A stretch of DNA of 64,000 bases from JACKII01 sp963807085 (GTDB lineage Bacteria; Pseudomonadota; Alphaproteobacteria; Bin95). The stretch covers positions 104,246-168,245 of the forward strand of contig CAWEBB010000014.1 of assembly GCA_963807085.1 (NCBI GenBank). The letters are read 5' to 3'. The notes beneath the pieces were generated by a model. It was not told where the DNA came from, ran no database searches, and saw nothing but the letters and a program-made list of their open reading frames with translations. Every line of letters begins with the position of its first letter. Position 1 is the stretch's first letter. The position numbers and the translations under genes are program-made. Shown here piece after piece: positions 10,145 through 18,936 of this stretch.

Positions 10145-10387
10145 TGTTCGATTTTCCTTGAGTCCTGGGAGGAATCCTGGGAGCTGCGGTTAGCTGCCCC
10201 GAATTGCCCGCCACCTGAATGCGTGTTGGTGTCGCGCCGGCCGGCCGGCCCGCCCGCGGATGCCCCGCGGATGTTTCTGTCGCCCGCTTATATATCATCG
10301 CTGCCCTTGGCGCACTCATTCATCGCTTGCGCTAATTTCGGTTCGGTCCCTATGTTGTTTGCGCTAATCGCAAAGGTGAGGCGGATC
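10145..10387. promoter_or_regulatory. Divergent intergenic region between tsf and the LysR gene
   Basis: These 243 bp separate the start of tsf (minus) from the start of the LysR gene (plus), so they should hold a promoter for each. The left half is GC-rich, with a repeated CCGGCCGGCC stretch near 10240. A more AT-rich part (about 10285-10380) is the likelier promoter area. No remnant of rpsB or of its 3' end is recognisable, and no convincing -35/-10 pair could be fixed by eye. Confidence 0.5.
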
Positions 10388-11359
10388 ATGGATACCCTCC
10401 ATAGCATGCGTTTATTTTCCGAGGTCGTGGATGCCGGGTCGTTTTCGGCGGCGGGGCGAAAGTTCGGCTTGGCCGCGTCCAGCGTGTCGCGTCAGGTCGG
10501 GTCGCTGGAAGATACGTTGGGCGCACGGCTGCTGAACCGTTCCACCCGGAAACTGTCGCTGACGGAGGCCGGGCGGCTCTATCATGAGCGGGTCCGGCAG
10601 ATCATCGCCGATGTGGAGGACGCGAACCGCTCGGTCAGCCATCTGGAAGCAATCCCTCGCGGCCTGCTGCGGGTGAACGGCCCGACGGTGTTCGGCCGCC
10701 TGCATATTGCGCCGCATTTGCCGGAGTTTTTGCGTCAGTATCCGGAGATCGACATCGACCTGACCCTGACCGATCATTTTGTCGACGTGATCGAGGAAGG
10801 CTCGGACGTGGTGGTCCGGGTCGGCGGCTTGTCGGACTCCAGCCTGTTCGCGCGCCGTCTCGCGCCGAACCGCCGCGTGCTGTGCGCCTCGCCGGCCTAT
10901 CTGGATGCCAATGGCCGTCCGCAAAAACCGGCGGACCTGACCGCACACACCTGCATCGTCTACAAGTTGCGTTCGACGACGGGGGTCTGGCACATTTGCT
11001 GCGGCGAATCCGGCGCCAAGGAGCAGGTGCAGGTCAAGGGGCGTCTGAGTGCGAACAACGCCGAAGCCTTGCACGAAGCGGTCCTGGGCGACCTGGGCAT
11101 TTCGCTGCTGCCGATCTGGCTGGTCGGACAAGACCTCCAGGAAGGCCGGTTGGAAAGGGTGTTGCCGACGTTGGAGGCCGACCTGACCACGGACGAAACC
11201 TCCATCCACGCGATCTACCCGCACAAGCGCCTGTTGTCGGCAAAGGTGCGGGCGTTCGTGGACTTCCTGGTCGAAAAATACCAGCCGACGCCCTATTGGG
11301 AATGTCCGGAAGATGCGGCCGCGCTTGTTGCGGAGAAAGAGCCCGCGCTGGTCAAATAG
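10388..11359 (+). CDS. LysR-family transcriptional regulator
   Basis: A 323-residue LysR regulator. Residues 1-60 form the winged helix-turn-helix (MDTLHSMRLFSEVVDAGSFS, AASSVSRQVGSLE, STRKLSLTEAG); about 90-300 is the periplasmic-binding-protein-like effector domain (GLLRVNGPTVFGR, LTDHFVDVIEEGSDVVVRVG). The start is the ATG opening the HTH motif; the reading frame is open further upstream but that part is antisense to tsf. It converges on the PLP-enzyme gene, the stop codons being adjacent with no gap. It may control the SDR/PLP/TRAP/ADH group to its right, by proximity only. The effector is unknown. Confidence 0.92.
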   Translation: MDTLHSMRLFSEVVDAGSFSAAGRKFGLAASSVSRQVGSLEDTLGARLLNRSTRKLSLTEAGRLYHERVRQIIADVEDANRSVSHLEAIPRGLLRVNGPTVFGRLHIAPHLPEFLRQYPEIDIDLTLTDHFVDVIEEGSDVVVRVGGLSDSSLFARRLAPNRRVLCASPAYLDANGRPQKPADLTAHTCIVYKLRSTTGVWHICCGESGAKEQVQVKGRLSANNAEALHEAVLGDLGISLLPIWLVGQDLQEGRLERVLPTLEADLTTDETSIHAIYPHKRLLSAKVRAFVDFLVEKYQPTPYWECPEDAAALVAEKEPALVK

Positions 11360-12472
11360 CTATCTGCCGAGGGCGGTGGCGATTGACTGCCCGGCTTTTA
11401 AGCCGTGGCCGGTCAAAACTAGAACCACCGATTCATCCGGCGCGATGGTGCCGTCTGCCATCAGCCTCGTCATGCCGGCGGCGGCGGCGGCCGTGGTGGG
11501 CTCCACATACCAGCCTCCCGATACCAGGGCGGTTAACGCTTCGGCGATCGCCGCTTCCGTGACCGCGACCGCGCGGCCGCCCGACCAGCGCACGGCCTCG
11601 GCGATCTCCTTGCCGCGCACAGGCTTTGGCGTCGCGATACCGTCGGCCATGGTCGGTTCGACGGGGGCGGCGGGCGTGCCGTTGCAAAGGGTGACTAGCG
11701 GCGAGCAGTGCTGCGCCTGGACGATATGCAGCCTCGGCGGCCGTTCGATCTGACCGGCAGCGATCAGTTCGGCAAAGCCGACCGCGCAACCCAGGATATT
11801 GCCGCCCTGTCCCGCCGGCATGACAACATGGTCAGGCAGGGCAAAGCCCATCTGCTCCCAAATCTCGAAGGCGACGGTCTTGGTGCCCTCGACAAAGAAA
11901 GGCTGCCAGCAATGCGAAGCGTAAAACAGGGTCTCCGCAGCGGCTAGGGCCGCATCGGTCGTGTCCTGGCGGGTGCCGGGCACCCGGTGCAGGCGCGCGC
12001 CCATGGCGGCGATCTGCTGCAACTTTGCCTCTGGTGCGGCGGCGGGCGCGTATATATCGCATTCAATCCCCGCGGCCGCACAATAAGTGGCCATGGATGC
12101 GCCGGCGTTGCCGCTCGAATCCTCCAGAACCTGCGTCAAGCCGCGATGGAGCAACTCGTTCACCAGCACCGCGATGCCCCGGTCCTTGAACGAGCCCGAC
12201 GGCATCAGGTGCTCGCACTTGAAGAATACCGGATGATCCTGCCACCGCGTCTCGACCAACGGAGTCCAGCCTTCGCCGAGGCTGATGCGCTGCGGGGTCC
12301 GCACCGCCTGCGCATAGCGCCAGAGCGAATGAGCCCGGGCGTCGATATCAGCCGGCGCCAGTCCCGAGCCTTGGGATATTTCGACGGGGCCTTGATCATC
12401 CGGTGCGCGCCAGAGTGGTATTCCGACTGGCCATTGCCGCCCGGTACGCCGGTTTTCGTAGAAAACATTCAT
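11360..12472 (-). CDS. Threonine synthase-like PLP-dependent enzyme
   Basis: A 370-residue fold-type II PLP enzyme related to threonine synthase and other beta-family lyases. The Schiff-base Lys is in MPSGSFKDRG (about residue 95), and the phosphate-binding loop is the Gly-rich MPAGQGGNILG (about 218-228). SSGNAGASMATYCAAAG also fits the family. It follows the SDR gene by 14 bp on the same strand and is probably cotranscribed. Since it sits with transport and dehydrogenase genes, a degradative role (for example on a hydroxy-amino acid) is as likely as threonine synthesis. The substrate cannot be read from the sequence. Confidence 0.82.
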   Translation of the reverse strand: MNVFYENRRTGRQWPVGIPLWRAPDDQGPVEISQGSGLAPADIDARAHSLWRYAQAVRTPQRISLGEGWTPLVETRWQDHPVFFKCEHLMPSGSFKDRGIAVLVNELLHRGLTQVLEDSSGNAGASMATYCAAAGIECDIYAPAAAPEAKLQQIAAMGARLHRVPGTRQDTTDAALAAAETLFYASHCWQPFFVEGTKTVAFEIWEQMGFALPDHVVMPAGQGGNILGCAVGFAELIAAGQIERPPRLHIVQAQHCSPLVTLCNGTPAAPVEPTMADGIATPKPVRGKEIAEAVRWSGGRAVAVTEAAIAEALTALVSGGWYVEPTTAAAAAGMTRLMADGTIAPDESVVLVLTGHGLKAGQSIATALGR

Positions 12473-12486
12473 GCCGCGCCCTGCGC

Positions 12487-13263
12487 CTATCCGGCCGTAA
12501 CGCCGGCGTCGATCACCAGTTCCGAGCCCGTCATATAGCTGGACTGGTCGCTCGCCAGGAACAGGATGCCGTTGGCGATGTCCTGGGGCTGGCCCAGCAC
12601 GCCGGTCGGCACCGAAACGGCCGCCCGCTTGTTGAGGTCAGTGGCGTTGCGTCGCCCCTCGCCGGGCGGCAGGATGGCGTCCCAGATCGGGGTCTCGATG
12701 ATGCCGGGATGAACGGAGTTCACGCGGATCTTGTCCTTGGCCACCTCCAGCGCCGCGGTCTTGGTCAACAGCCGCACGGCGCCCTTGGTCGCGCTATAGG
12801 CGCCGAGACCGGTGCGGTTGCCCCGCAAGCCGGCAATCGAGGAAAGGTTGATGATCGAGCCGCCGCCAGCGTCGCGAATTGCCGGGATGGCGTGCTTGAT
12901 CCCTAGAAACACCCCCTCGACATTGATGGCCTGCTGCTTGCGCCAATCCACCAGGCTGAAGGTTTCGAGCGGGCCGGCGATGGCGATGCCCGCATTGTTC
13001 ACCAGCACGTCCAGCTTGCCAAACGCGGCCTGGGTCGCGGCGATGACCTCCTGCCAGCGCGCCTCGTCGGTCGTGTCCTGCTGCATGGCCTGTGCCTTGC
13101 CGCCGGCGGATTCGATCTCCGAGGCGACCGCTTCCGCGCCCGCACCAGTCAGGTCAGTCACCATGACCGACGCGCCCTCGCGGGCCAGGGTAAGGGCGGT
13201 GGCCCTTCCGATACCGGACGCCGCGCCAGTTACGAGCGCGCATTTACCTGAGACCTGACCCAT
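12487..13263 (-). CDS. SDR-family NAD(P)-dependent oxidoreductase
   Basis: A 258-residue classical short-chain dehydrogenase. TGAASGIGR (about 11-19) is the dinucleotide-binding motif, NNAG the structural motif, and YSATKGA the catalytic Tyr-x3-Lys; NLSSIAG carries the catalytic Ser. PGIIETPIWD marks the substrate loop. The start at 13263 is chosen because GAGGAG lies 7 bp upstream; a second in-frame codon five residues earlier lacks this spacing. It probably oxidises or reduces a small alcohol or ketone, substrate unknown. It heads a two-gene unit with the PLP enzyme, and the TRAP gene is divergent. Confidence 0.9.
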   Translation of the reverse strand: MGQVSGKCALVTGAASGIGRATALTLAREGASVMVTDLTGAGAEAVASEIESAGGKAQAMQQDTTDEARWQEVIAATQAAFGKLDVLVNNAGIAIAGPLETFSLVDWRKQQAINVEGVFLGIKHAIPAIRDAGGGSIINLSSIAGLRGNRTGLGAYSATKGAVRLLTKTAALEVAKDKIRVNSVHPGIIETPIWDAILPPGEGRRNATDLNKRAAVSVPTGVLGQPQDIANGILFLASDQSSYMTGSELVIDAGVTAG

Positions 13264-13391
13264 CGGTTTTCTCCTCATTTATTTGCCGCTGACCGGCACG
13301 ATGCCTTTGACATCACGCCAGACGCTAGCCTAGATGCAGCAGCCAAGAATACTAATCCAGAACACGGCTCACACGCCAATGGGACGCCCGC
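13264..13391. promoter_or_regulatory. Divergent promoter region between SDR and TRAP genes
   Basis: These 128 bp between divergently transcribed genes should hold promoters for both units. The Shine-Dalgarno of the SDR gene (GAGGAG on the minus strand) sits at its left end. No good Shine-Dalgarno is seen before the TRAP start, and no dyad symmetry strong enough to call a LysR box was found. Confidence 0.4.
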
Positions 13392-15371
13392 ATGACTGAC
13401 ATCGCCAAACAGATTGAGGAGCCGCTTGCCGGCCCGATCGCCGGTCCGACCGCCGGAGGTCCGGATGCCCGCGTGCATGGCTGGATCCGTTGGTTGTTCA
13501 ACATCGTCGGGTTGGTCGGAATTTTCATGGCGATCAATCAGGTATTCAATTGGAATTTCTTTGGTGTCTTAGAGGTGTTCGATATCAATGTGATTATCGA
13601 TACGTCATTTTTTTACATTATGCTTGGTTTGTTCTTAAGTCTGGTTTTTTTGATTTATCCTATGATGGGTTCGCAAACGCGCGGAGTCCCCATCTTCGAC
13701 TGGATTCTAGCTGCGCTCGCCATGGGATGTGGCTTTTACATGGCTTATCACGGGCAAACCATTATCCAGGAAGGCTGGGACATCCTGGCGCCCATGGAGG
13801 CGACGGTGATCGCCGGCATTATCTGCTTTCTCAGCCTAGAAGCGGTGCGGCGGACCGGCGGATGGATCCTGTTCTTTGTCGTCACTTTCTTCTTTTTCTA
13901 CCCGCTGTTCGCGGAATACATGCCTGGATTCCTCTGGGGCCCGGAAAGTGCGGTCGAGGAGTTTGTCCGCCAGCACGCTCTTGGCACGGAATCGATAATC
14001 GGTCTGCCCATGCAGGTGGTGACCCGCCTGCTGATCGGATTTCTCGTCTTTGGCTCCGCGCTGGTGGTGACCGGGGGCGGCGACTTTTTCATGGCCTTTG
14101 CGACGGCGCTGCTTGGCCGGAGCCGCGGCGGTCCGGCAAAGGTGGCGATCGTCTCGTCCGGCTTTTTCGGGTCGTTGTCGGGTTCGGTGATTTCGAACGT
14201 GGTAACAACCGGCCAGATCACCATCCCGACCATGAAACGCACGGGCTACCCTGCCACCTATGCGGGCGCGGTCGAGGCATGCGCTTCGACCGGCGGCGCG
14301 CTGATGCCGCCGGTGATGGGGGCGGTGGCGTTCATCATGGCCGAATTCCTGAACGTCTCGTACTCGACTATTGTCATCGCGGCCCTGGTGCCGGCCGTCC
14401 TGTTCTACCTGGCCCTGCTGTTGCAAGCAGACAATTATGCGGCGCGCAATGGTCTTCGCGGCCAGCCTGCCGATGAAATTCCGAAGCTCTGGGAGGTTGT
14501 GAAGAGCGGCTGGTACTACCTCTTCAGCCTGCTCATGCTGGTTTACATGCTGATCGTCGTGCGGATCGAACTGCACGCGCCCTATTATGCCACCCTGGTC
14601 TTGGTGGTTTCGTCCCTGATTTTCGGCGGCAAGAACCGCATCACCTTCCGCGGCCTCGAGATGTTGCTGTTCGACGCGACCAAGAACATCGTCGCGATCA
14701 TCGGCATTCTTGTGGGCATCGGCATGATCGTCGGCTCGCTCAGCTATACCGGCGTCGGGCCGGCTTTTTCGGGCGAGTTGCTGCAATTTGCCGGCGACGA
14801 TGTTATCCTGCTGCTGGTCCTCGGCGCGGCCACCAGCTTCATCCTGGGCATGGGGATGACGGTCAGCGCCTGCTATATCTTCCTGGCGCTTGTCATGGGC
14901 CAGGCGGTGGCGGACGCGGGCTTGAACCTGGTGGCCGGCCACCTGTTTATCCTGTACTGGGGGATGATGAGTTACATCACGCCGCCGGTCGCGGTGGCGG
15001 CGGTGGCCGCGGCCACAATTGCAGGTGCACACCCGATGCGGACGGGCATGATGGCCATGCGGCTCGGCCTGATCCTGTTCCTGCTGCCCTTCCTGTTCGT
15101 GCTCAATCCAACCTTGATCCTTGATGGCGAGCCGTTGGCGATCATCCATGACGTTACGACCGCCGTCATCGCTGTATGGCTGCTGGCCTCTGCGTCGGAA
15201 GGTTGGCTCTATTGGATCGGGCGGATTGAATGGACCAACTTCCGCATTCCCTTGCTGATCGCCGCCGGCGTGCTGCTGTATCCGGGCACCTATAGCGACC
15301 TGATCGGCGCGGCCATCGTCGCGGCGATTTATGTGGTGGGGCTGGTGGTCATGAAGCCGAAGACCGCGTGA
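13392..15371 (+). CDS. TRAP transporter fused permease (DctQM type)
   Basis: A 659-residue inner-membrane protein with about 16 hydrophobic segments: an N-terminal four-helix small-permease part (about residues 30-180) fused to the large 12-helix DctM-like part. GFFGSLSGSVISNVVTTGQITIPTMKRTGYPA (about 255-286) and GALMPPVMGAVAF are family blocks, as is YITPPVAVAAVAAATIA near the C-terminus. Fused permeases usually work with TAXI-type binding proteins, and none is encoded nearby. Codons for about residues 48-95 (13535-13680) are strikingly AT-rich compared with the rest. It is followed directly by the Fe-ADH gene. Confidence 0.9.
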   Translation: MTDIAKQIEEPLAGPIAGPTAGGPDARVHGWIRWLFNIVGLVGIFMAINQVFNWNFFGVLEVFDINVIIDTSFFYIMLGLFLSLVFLIYPMMGSQTRGVPIFDWILAALAMGCGFYMAYHGQTIIQEGWDILAPMEATVIAGIICFLSLEAVRRTGGWILFFVVTFFFFYPLFAEYMPGFLWGPESAVEEFVRQHALGTESIIGLPMQVVTRLLIGFLVFGSALVVTGGGDFFMAFATALLGRSRGGPAKVAIVSSGFFGSLSGSVISNVVTTGQITIPTMKRTGYPATYAGAVEACASTGGALMPPVMGAVAFIMAEFLNVSYSTIVIAALVPAVLFYLALLLQADNYAARNGLRGQPADEIPKLWEVVKSGWYYLFSLLMLVYMLIVVRIELHAPYYATLVLVVSSLIFGGKNRITFRGLEMLLFDATKNIVAIIGILVGIGMIVGSLSYTGVGPAFSGELLQFAGDDVILLLVLGAATSFILGMGMTVSACYIFLALVMGQAVADAGLNLVAGHLFILYWGMMSYITPPVAVAAVAAATIAGAHPMRTGMMAMRLGLILFLLPFLFVLNPTLILDGEPLAIIHDVTTAVIAVWLLASASEGWLYWIGRIEWTNFRIPLLIAAGVLLYPGTYSDLIGAAIVAAIYVVGLVVMKPKTA

Positions 15372-15397
15372 GCCTCGCGGCCCAAGGAGTACCTGTA

Positions 15398-16558
15398 ATG
15401 ATCCAAGGCCAGCACCGCTTCACCCGCATGGACAATGTCATCTACGGCATGCCCGCCGCCGAGGCCATTGCCCGGGAATCCGAGCGGCAGGGAGCGGCGC
15501 GCGTCTTCATCGTCGCCTCCAAATCGCTTTACGAAAACACGGACGAAATCGCCAAGGCGGAACGGGCGCTCGGCGGGCGGCATGCCGGCACGTTCGTCGG
15601 CATGCCCTCGCACAGCCCGCGCGATGCGGTCATCGAATGCGCGCGACAGGCCGCGGCAGCGGACACCGATCTGCTGGTGACCTTTGGCGGCGGCAGCGTG
15701 ACCGACGCGACCAAGGTCGTGCAAATCTGCCTGAAGCATCAAGTCTTTACGGTAGAGGGGCTGGACGACTATCACGTCCGCATCGACACCAGCGGCAACA
15801 GCGTCGTGCCCGAATTTGAAGGGCCGGACGTGCGCCAGATCAGCGTGCCAACCACGCTTTCCGGCGGCGAGTTCAACCCGCTGGGCGGCTGCACCGACCA
15901 CCGCCGCAAGGTGAAGCAGGGCTATACGCACCCGGACCTGGTGCCGGTCTCGGTCATCCTGGACCCAGCGCCGACGGTGCATACGCCGGAGTGGCTCTGG
16001 CTATCGACCGGCATGCGGGCGGTGGATCATTGCGTCGAGGGACTTTGCTCCCAGTTTCTGAACCCCTATGCTGAGGGCGCGCTGCTGCACGGGCTGAAGC
16101 TGCTGGCTGAAGGATTGCCGGCGGTAAAGGCTGGCCCTGGAGATCTGGACGCGCGGCTGCAGTGTCAGATCGGCGCCTGGATGTCGATGACCGGCAATAT
16201 ACCCAAGGGCCTCAGCCATGCCATCGGCCATATTCTGGGTGGCACCTGCGACGTGCCGCATGGCTATACCTCGTGCGTGATGCTGCCGGCGGCCTTGGCC
16301 TGGAACGAGAGCGTCAATGCCGACCGCCAGGCCGTGGTGGCCGAGGCCATGGGCAGGCCGGGCGAGCGGGCCTCGGCGGTATTGGCGGACTTCATCGCCG
16401 GCCTGGGCATGCCGCGCTCGTTGGGCGAGGTGCAGGTGGGCGAGGATCAGTTCGACCTGATCGCCAGGAACACCATGCATGACCGCTGGACCCACACCAA
16501 CCCGCGCAAGGTGAAAGGGCCGGAGGATATCGTCGAAGTGCTGCAACTCGCACTGTAG
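15398..16558 (+). CDS. Iron-containing alcohol dehydrogenase (maleylacetate reductase-like)
   Basis: A 386-residue Fe-ADH family oxidoreductase. The Rossmann part has FGGGSVTDATKVV (about 90-102). The metal-binding C-terminal half has MRAVDHCVEGL and GLSHAIGHILGGTCDVPHGYT, giving the Asp and three His ligands of the family. The start is the ATG at 15398, preceded by AAGGAG at 15384-15389; an earlier GTG overlapping the TRAP stop has no such site. Cotranscription with the TRAP permease suggests the imported compound or a product of it is an alcohol, aldehyde or hydroxy acid. Maleylacetate reductase activity is one option but is not shown. Confidence 0.88.
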   Translation: MIQGQHRFTRMDNVIYGMPAAEAIARESERQGAARVFIVASKSLYENTDEIAKAERALGGRHAGTFVGMPSHSPRDAVIECARQAAAADTDLLVTFGGGSVTDATKVVQICLKHQVFTVEGLDDYHVRIDTSGNSVVPEFEGPDVRQISVPTTLSGGEFNPLGGCTDHRRKVKQGYTHPDLVPVSVILDPAPTVHTPEWLWLSTGMRAVDHCVEGLCSQFLNPYAEGALLHGLKLLAEGLPAVKAGPGDLDARLQCQIGAWMSMTGNIPKGLSHAIGHILGGTCDVPHGYTSCVMLPAALAWNESVNADRQAVVAEAMGRPGERASAVLADFIAGLGMPRSLGEVQVGEDQFDLIARNTMHDRWTHTNPRKVKGPEDIVEVLQLAL

Positions 16559-16835
16559 GGCCACGCCTTTGCCGCGCTGCTAACTGCTGGACGAACATCG
16601 CGGCGCCCGGACGTCCCAGCCGGAACGGCCCAGGGCAAAGCGCGGCAGGTTAGGTCAAACGCCGCCCCATATAGCGGCAAAATCAATATCATGCATCGTA
16701 CAATATACCATAATAGCGGCCGTCAAGATCCGAGGGTTTACATATGCGGCTCCGTTCCTAGCTGTTGATCAATGAACAGGCAGAGCGGCGTTGTGATGTG
16801 CCGTTCGTGTAGGGAAAACAGCAGAGGAGGTACGG

Positions 16836-17591
16836 ATGAGGAGCCGTCTCGACATTATCAATAACCGGCGATTGATCGGGACAATCTCTCTCGCCGCGAT
16901 GGTGGCGGCAATGCCTGCGCTTGTCGCGCAGCAGACACTGGCCGCGCAGCAGAACAATGACAGCGGCCAAACCGGCAATGCCGCCAAAGCCGAGATGAAT
17001 ATCGACCGTAAAGCCAACGGCAACACTGCGCCGGGCGACGGTTGGATCGACATTGCGACCTGGGACACCGACGCCATTTACAATGGCTGGAGCGCGACCG
17101 ATCTACTCGACGAAGAAGTGAGCGGGGCCAATGGCGAGGAGGTCGGCGAAATTGAGGATGTCATTATTTCGAAGACCGGCGAAATCAAAGCGGTGGTCGT
17201 CGAAGGCGGCGGATTCCTGGATATCGGTGACACCCATGCTCGGATCGCCTGGGACAATGTCACCTTCCGGGATGGGTCGATTTTTGTGCCGTACCGTGAA
17301 GAAGCTTTTGAAGACGGGGCGTTGGTGGGCGTGGATGACATGCCCGCCAAGGCCGGTTACTATCGCGTGCGAGAGCTGATCGGCGATACCATTCGCGACC
17401 GCGACGGCGTTGCCTATGGGATCGTGCGCGACGTGATCTTCAGCAAGAATGGCAAGGCCGAAGCGGTCCTTGTGCGGCCCGGTATGGCTTACGGATATAC
17501 CGGAACCCATGCAGTTCCCTATTCAGCCGCCGACTACGATCCCTATCAGCCGGACTACTGGGTGCCGTATCAGGTCAAGGACTTGACTTAG
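16836..17591 (+). CDS. Secreted PRC-barrel domain protein
   Basis: A 251-residue protein with an N-terminal signal peptide (hydrophobic stretch about 13-31, then Ala-Gln-Gln rich). Two PRC-barrel-like modules follow, about 85-150 (ATDLLDEEVSGANGEEVGEIEDVII) and 160-225 (VRELIGDTIRDRDGVAYGIVRDVIF). PRC barrels mediate protein or RNA contacts, and periplasmic versions in alphaproteobacteria are uncharacterised. A strong GAGGAGG precedes the ATG. The upstream 277 bp include an AT-rich stretch (about 16679-16715) that may hold the promoter. It is a single-gene unit converging on an outer-membrane protein gene. Confidence 0.85.
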   Translation: MRSRLDIINNRRLIGTISLAAMVAAMPALVAQQTLAAQQNNDSGQTGNAAKAEMNIDRKANGNTAPGDGWIDIATWDTDAIYNGWSATDLLDEEVSGANGEEVGEIEDVIISKTGEIKAVVVEGGGFLDIGDTHARIAWDNVTFRDGSIFVPYREEAFEDGALVGVDDMPAKAGYYRVRELIGDTIRDRDGVAYGIVRDVIFSKNGKAEAVLVRPGMAYGYTGTHAVPYSAADYDPYQPDYWVPYQVKDLT

Positions 17592-17715
17592 ATCGCCCCA
17601 TTCGCCCGCGAAGGAAGGCAGTAGATTGGGTCGTAACGGGTTCGTTAGCGGTCCGCGTATGGCGATCGGCGACTGAAGCCATCTGCCCGCGCGGCGGAAC
17701 TATGGCCTTCACGGC

Positions 17716-18690
17716 TCAAAAACTGATGCCGATGCCGATGGACGTGCCGTACAGGCGGTCGCCGGTGATGGCGCGCGCGGTGATCCGCACACGGGTGAGG
17801 GGGCCGAGCGGTATCTTGGCCGTATCGAACTCGATCCCCAGCCCCACCTGGACCAAATAATCCGTCTGCAAAGCCGTCGCCTGGTCGCCGAGCAGCAAGG
17901 AGCCGGCCAGTTCTCCGACGGCGCGGATCGGCCCGCCAAAGGCATGATAGCCGGTCGGAACGCGCAAGCGGTTCCACATGCCCAGGGTTACCGCGTCCGC
18001 TTCGCCCTTAACCGCCGCGGATGTATCGCCGAAGCTCTGTAAATGGATGTGGCTGTAACGCAGTTCGACGTCGATCTCGCGCGCTTGTGTATAGTTTGCG
18101 TAGTCGAGCATGACCGCGCCGCCATAACCAACCGCGTACAGCACTCCGTCGTCCAAAAAGTGAATGTCCGAGCCAATGGCTTGGTTGATAACCCCTTGCA
18201 GAATGCGGCCGTCGCTGATCACCGTTCCCAGTGAGAAATTGCCGATTGGGCGCAAAATTAAGTTTTCGGTTAGCGGGAAATCCCAACCGACCCCGGCAGT
18301 TCCCGCAATGCTCGTCCATTTTGCCCGCACCAGCTTAGCCTGGTTCCGGCCCGCAAAGATGAAGGCAGGGTTGTAGCGAGACGCGCCGAGAAAGCCTTCC
18401 ATATACAATGGAAATTGGTCGCTAAAGGTGAAGGCGCCGCCGAACTGAGTTGCCTGAAACTCATAATTGTCGCCGCTACTGCTGTTGAGATACAGGGTGC
18501 TGGCGGACTCGTTGGGAATAACCGAAATGCCCAGCACGCTCAGCGCGCCATGGGCCATGTCCCGGACGCTTGGCCCAATCAGACCCAGCCCGCCTGGCGG
18601 CCGGCTTTGTGCCATCGCCGCCGAGGAAATGGCAGCGCATGACCAGAACAGAGAGCCGCTTGCAACAAAAAGGAAGTGACGGAGCGACAT
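17716..18690 (-). CDS. Predicted outer-membrane beta-barrel protein
   Basis: A 324-residue protein with a signal peptide (about 1-28, ending AMAQS), alternating polar/aromatic strands through most of its length, and a C-terminal GIGISF whose final Phe is the usual BAM recognition signal. It resembles autotransporter-barrel-like porins in pattern but no passenger domain is present. The start chosen is the ATG at 18688-18690, which opens directly into the signal peptide; the frame stays open far upstream, antisense to typA, with no coding character expected. It is divergent from typA with about 246 bp between. Function unknown. Confidence 0.72.
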   Translation of the reverse strand: MSLRHFLFVASGSLFWSCAAISSAAMAQSRPPGGLGLIGPSVRDMAHGALSVLGISVIPNESASTLYLNSSSGDNYEFQATQFGGAFTFSDQFPLYMEGFLGASRYNPAFIFAGRNQAKLVRAKWTSIAGTAGVGWDFPLTENLILRPIGNFSLGTVISDGRILQGVINQAIGSDIHFLDDGVLYAVGYGGAVMLDYANYTQAREIDVELRYSHIHLQSFGDTSAAVKGEADAVTLGMWNRLRVPTGYHAFGGPIRAVGELAGSLLLGDQATALQTDYLVQVGLGIEFDTAKIPLGPLTRVRITARAITGDRLYGTSIGIGISF

Positions 18691-18936
18691 AGCTGACAAA
18701 GGAGTGCCGATCCTTCGGGAAAAGCGGCGGTCGGGCCCGAATTTAAATGGAGCTCGCAGGTCCAACAATGTTTCGGCGAGAAAATGCCAACCTATCTTTG
18801 CGTGACAACACGCCGGTTGCCGTCCGCCTGTCGAAGGCTTATGTACCGGCGAATTCCAAAACAAACAACTGCCGCCGTCCGGCTTGCCAAACGGGAAGCT
18901 GACTGTCCGGCCGCGGTTACTTGCGAAAGCCCGCCC

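Noticed and set aside
9575..10387. A long upstream extension of the LysR frame across tsf
   Set aside because: LysR proteins start at the HTH; the extension is antisense to tsf and has no relation to the family.
13836..15149. A 437-codon minus-strand frame opposite the TRAP permease, rich in His, Gln, Asp and Arg
   Set aside because: An antisense reading of hydrophobic codons gives exactly such polar residues; no motif or ribosome-binding site supports it.
16661..16678. GCCGC/GCGGC hairpin after the Fe-ADH gene considered as a terminator
   Set aside because: It is followed by AAAA, not a T-run, on the plus strand, and no minus-strand gene ends here.
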